Source of the DNA: JBAYIE01 sp965279165
GTDB lineage: Bacteria; Bacteroidota; Bacteroidia; UKL13-3
Reading direction: 5' to 3'
Length of the DNA: 64,000 nucleotides
Assembly: GCA_965279165.1 (NCBI GenBank)
Contig: OZ257140.1
Location: 1,302,001-1,366,000 of the forward strand
Shown piece by piece: positions 61,051-64,000 of this stretch (positions within the stretch are counted from its first letter, which is position 1; the number at the start of each line of letters is the position of its first letter). The notes under the pieces were generated by a model that saw nothing but the letters and a program-made list of their open reading frames with translations, made no database searches and was not told where the DNA came from. The translations under genes and the position numbers were made by a program.

Positions 61051-63732
61051 ATGCACAGCCAATTAGATTTAAATACCATCTCCATCGACGATTTGTTAGA
61101 ATCATTAGATGATTTTGTATTCGAGCTTAGTAAAGATGGTACTATTATACATGGATGGGCATCTGAAAAACATAACTTCTTTCTTTCACCACCCGAGTTT
61201 ACCGGAAAAAATATTGATGTACTATTTCCACCCGAGCTTGCTGCAACTTTTTTAGCTGCAATCGATCAAATCAACAAAACCGGACTAACCCAGGAAGTAG
61301 AATATAAATCACCCTACGAAAACAAATATTTTAGTGCCCGGTTTCATCAGTTAAAAAGTACGGACCATTTAATGGTATTGATTCGGGATGTTACTAAAAT
61401 CCATGAAATTCAATCCCAAATCGCACTTAGTGAGCATCGGTTCAGAAACCTGAGCAAACACTCAACCGATATTACCACTATCATTCAACCGGATGGTATC
61501 ATTAAATACCAGAGCGAATCCTACAACCGGTTATTTGGTTATACTGAATCCATCGTTGGTCATAATATATTTGAGTATATCCATCCCGAAGACCATGAAA
61601 TGGTTGTTGCCGAAATAAAACTTGGTGTGGAAAAAGGCGGTGTATCTGATTTACTTGAATTCAGGTACAAACATGCAGATGGCAGGTGGATCTATGTTGA
61701 ATCCAGGGGTAATAATTTATTGCATGAGCCCGGAATTGAGGGCATTGTTGTAAACTCTAGAGATATTAGCGACCGAAAATCAGCTGAATTAAAATTGATT
61801 CAGAATGAAGCCAGGTATCGCAATCTTTTACACAACTCGATGGACATCATTACTGTGTTAAATGAAAAAGGAGAAGTGATGCTGGATAGTTTTTCCATAC
61901 TAACACAATTTGGATACGATAAACCTTTGGAAGGTAACAGCATCTTTGATTATGTTCACCCTGATGATCTGGAAGCAGCTCAATCAACATTTGTAAAATA
62001 TTTACAACAACCTGGAATAACGGAACCTTTTGAATTCAGGTTTCGTGCAGCCGATGGTAGCTGGAGATATGTAGAGGCCATTGGCAATAACCTTTTTGCT
62101 GATCCCTCGATTAATGGATTTGTTATAAACTCCAGAGACATCACGGAACGAAAACGCATGCAAAATGCACTCGACATGAGTAATGCACGTTTTGCTGCAA
62201 TTTTGGAAAGCACACAGGATGTTGTTTTTGCAATTGACACCCATTATAATTACCTGGCGTTTAATAAAGCCCACCAACAGATAATAAAAGATCTGTATGA
62301 CATCGATTTGGAAGTTGGAAAATCGGCTTTAATAGACCACAAAGATCTTCCAAGAATCGACAGAGAAGCCATGAAACTTTTATTCAACAGAAGTTTAAGA
62401 GGCGAGCGTTTTACCCATATTTATGATCTAAACAATCCGAAATCTTCCATTAAGTATATCGAGATTAGTTTAAATCCAATTAAGGATGAACAAAATCAGA
62501 TAGTAGGAGTTGCTGTCTTTTCAAAAGATGTTACAGCAATTAAAGAAGCGCAAAACGACTTGATTAATGCCAGAAATGAGGCTGTTGCTGCAGCTAACGC
62601 AAAATCAGAATTCCTTTCCAATATGTCGCATGAAATTCGTACACCAATGAATGCGATAATAGGAATGACCGATTTACTGCTGGAAAAAATAACGGAAGAA
62701 GAAACAAGAGAATATTTAAAATCCATTAAGTTTTCTTCCGACAATCTATTGGTGGTAATTAATGATATTCTTGATTTCTCGAAAATTGAAGCCGGAAAAG
62801 TTGCCCTCGAATATATTGATTTTAATATCCGCAATAAACTGGATGAAATCAAGAAACTGTTTCAAATTAAGGCTTCAGAAAAAAATCTCGTTTTCGAAAC
62901 CAATATAGATCCCAACATACCAAAATTTATCAATGGAGATCCTTATCGTTTAAATCAGATTATCTTCAATTTACTTGGCAATGCAATTAAATTCACCAAC
63001 AAAGGTTTCGTTCAATTAAACACAAAGCTGGTAGGAGAAGATGAACACAATATTCGAATTGCTTTTGAAATTAAAGATTCGGGTATTGGAATTCCAGTCG
63101 ATAAAAAAGAAAGTATTTTCGAAAGTTTTTCACAAGCCTATAGCGATACTACACGAAAGTTTGGTGGTACCGGACTAGGACTGGCCATTACCAAAAAATT
63201 GGTTTATTTGTTGGGTGGAACCATTCAATTAGAAAGTACCAGCCTGGTAGGTTCAAAATTTACTGTCGAAATTCCATACAACAAATCGACATTTATTCTT
63301 GAACCTCATGATGTTGAACTTGTGGATCTCAGCACACATAATTACCTGAAAGGATTAAATGTTTTGGTTGCAGAAGACAATACAATCAACCAGTTTCTGA
63401 TTCAACAAACCCTTGCAAAGTGGGAATGCAATACCACTATTACCGGCAATGGACACGAAGCCATAGAATTGCTTAAAGAGAAAAATTTCGACTTGATTTT
63501 AATGGATTTGCAGATGCCTGAAATGAATGGCTATGAGGCAACCCGTTTAATCCGCTCAAAGAATACAACCGTTAAAAATCCAACTATTCCAATTATTGCT
63601 TTAACAGCAGACGCATTTCCTGAAACCAAACGCAAGGTACTAGAAACAGGAATGAATGATTTTGTTGCAAAACCTTTTAACCGCAATGAATTGCAAATTA
63701 AAATCACCAAACTTTGCGTGAAGCATTTTTAG
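61051..63732 (+). CDS. hybrid sensor histidine kinase with PAS domains and receiver
   Basis: An 893-residue signalling protein. An N-terminal PAS-like region (LLESLDDFVFELSKDGTIIH) is followed by three more PAS repeats (two carry FEYIHPEDHEMV and FDYVHPDDLEAA, each with a WRYVEAIGNN-type end). The kinase core follows: His527 in NMSHEIRTPMNAIIG, an N box (NQIIFNLLGNAIKF), and G boxes (KDSGIGIP, GGTGLGLAI). A receiver domain closes it with phospho-acceptor Asp819 (LILMDLQMPEMNG). No membrane segment is seen, so it senses a cytoplasmic cue. A GTG/TTG start 18 bases earlier is less likely. Confidence 0.92.
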   Translation: MHSQLDLNTISIDDLLESLDDFVFELSKDGTIIHGWASEKHNFFLSPPEFTGKNIDVLFPPELAATFLAAIDQINKTGLTQEVEYKSPYENKYFSARFHQLKSTDHLMVLIRDVTKIHEIQSQIALSEHRFRNLSKHSTDITTIIQPDGIIKYQSESYNRLFGYTESIVGHNIFEYIHPEDHEMVVAEIKLGVEKGGVSDLLEFRYKHADGRWIYVESRGNNLLHEPGIEGIVVNSRDISDRKSAELKLIQNEARYRNLLHNSMDIITVLNEKGEVMLDSFSILTQFGYDKPLEGNSIFDYVHPDDLEAAQSTFVKYLQQPGITEPFEFRFRAADGSWRYVEAIGNNLFADPSINGFVINSRDITERKRMQNALDMSNARFAAILESTQDVVFAIDTHYNYLAFNKAHQQIIKDLYDIDLEVGKSALIDHKDLPRIDREAMKLLFNRSLRGERFTHIYDLNNPKSSIKYIEISLNPIKDEQNQIVGVAVFSKDVTAIKEAQNDLINARNEAVAAANAKSEFLSNMSHEIRTPMNAIIGMTDLLLEKITEEETREYLKSIKFSSDNLLVVINDILDFSKIEAGKVALEYIDFNIRNKLDEIKKLFQIKASEKNLVFETNIDPNIPKFINGDPYRLNQIIFNLLGNAIKFTNKGFVQLNTKLVGEDEHNIRIAFEIKDSGIGIPVDKKESIFESFSQAYSDTTRKFGGTGLGLAITKKLVYLLGGTIQLESTSLVGSKFTVEIPYNKSTFILEPHDVELVDLSTHNYLKGLNVLVAEDNTINQFLIQQTLAKWECNTTITGNGHEAIELLKEKNFDLILMDLQMPEMNGYEATRLIRSKNTTVKNPTIPIIALTADAFPETKRKVLETGMNDFVAKPFNRNELQIKITKLCVKHF

Positions 63733-63765
63733 TTCGGTAAGTGTGTAATTCAGAATTCAAAACCA

Positions 63766-64000
63766 TCATTCATACACAAACGTTCCTTGCCCCGAAAGGA
63801 TGCTCAATTTTTTCTTTCCCTCTTCCACTCTACCTATAATCGCAGCTTCAATATTATATTTGGAAGCAATTCCGATTAATTGTGTTGCAGTACTTTCATC
63901 TGTATAAAATTCCAATAAATTTCCCATATTGAATACCTTATACATCTCTTTCCACTCCGAACCCGATTGGTTTTGAATCATTTGATACAACGGAGGGGTA
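63766..64000 (-). CDS. purM: phosphoribosylformylglycinamidine cyclo-ligase, C-terminal end (partial)
   Basis: The frame runs off the right edge; 78 codons are visible, ending at 63,766. TPPLYQMIQNQSGSEWKEMY then KVFNMGNLLEFY and a closing VEEG-type turn (IIGRVEEGKKKLSIL) match the C-terminal ATP-grasp-like domain of PurM (AIR synthase), including the (E)MY-x-VFNMG block. It makes aminoimidazole ribotide in purine synthesis. The rest lies to the right. Confidence 0.85.
   Translation of the reverse strand, partial: TPPLYQMIQNQSGSEWKEMYKVFNMGNLLEFYTDESTATQLIGIASKYNIEAAIIGRVEEGKKKLSILSGQGTFVYE

Overview
The window looks like a chromosome segment of a member of the Bacteroidota. It is AT-rich, many secreted proteins end in type IX secretion (T9SS) sorting domains (YPNP...GIYF), candidate promoters follow the TTG-N19-TAnnTTTG pattern of this phylum, and it carries a bacterial GGGP synthase, a B12-dependent ribonucleotide reductase and an NfeD/SPFH pair. 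No species can be named from the sequence alone.

Bases 1 to about 20,625 are an integrative defence island. Its right boundary is a displaced 3' half of a tRNA-Arg(CCT) gene at 20,581-20,625 (attachment site). The intact tRNA and the left end must lie before base 1. From left to right it holds: the end of an HNH nuclease; a HEPN-type protein; a leftward operon of HTH repressor, ImmA-like protease (CapH/CapP type) and a uracil-DNA-glycosylase-like protein; a divergent four-gene CBASS operon (DUF2188, LRAT-like thiol hydrolase, CD-NTase, TIR-STING); a leftward operon in which a Septu pair (PtuA-like ATPase, PtuB-like HNH nuclease) sits inside a complete type I restriction-modification set (xre-hsdM-hsdS-ptuA-ptuB-hsdR); a serine recombinase; a small mobility region; a ParB-like protein and a tyrosine integrase; a GIY-YIG-like protein; a secreted protein; and a small protein with a possible nuclease fold.

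Bases 20.6-30.8 kb are a junction and ordinary chromosome: a GIY-YIG gene directly after the tRNA fragment, a decayed tRNA-like sequence split by two copies of a 20-bp perfect palindrome, several families of short repeats, a BrkB-type membrane protein, T9SS cargo, the NfeD/SPFH pair, and a 1059-residue collagen-like protein built from 99-bp tandem repeats.

Bases 30.8-34.3 kb form a leftward dTDP-rhamnose and glycosyltransferase operon. Bases 34.5-47.9 kb have a cytochrome theme: a collagen-linked multihaem cytochrome, a CxxCH-bearing T9SS protein, a fused ResB/CcsA haem-ligation protein, an ice-binding-like protein, and an unusual tight operon of tyrosine phenol-lyase, cytochrome c, NorB-like protein and QueD. 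The NorB-like protein lacks several metal ligands. Bases 47.9-64 kb are housekeeping and signalling genes (MarC, NrdJ, GGGP synthase, prolyl oligopeptidase, histidine phosphatase, hybrid histidine kinase, and the end of purM).
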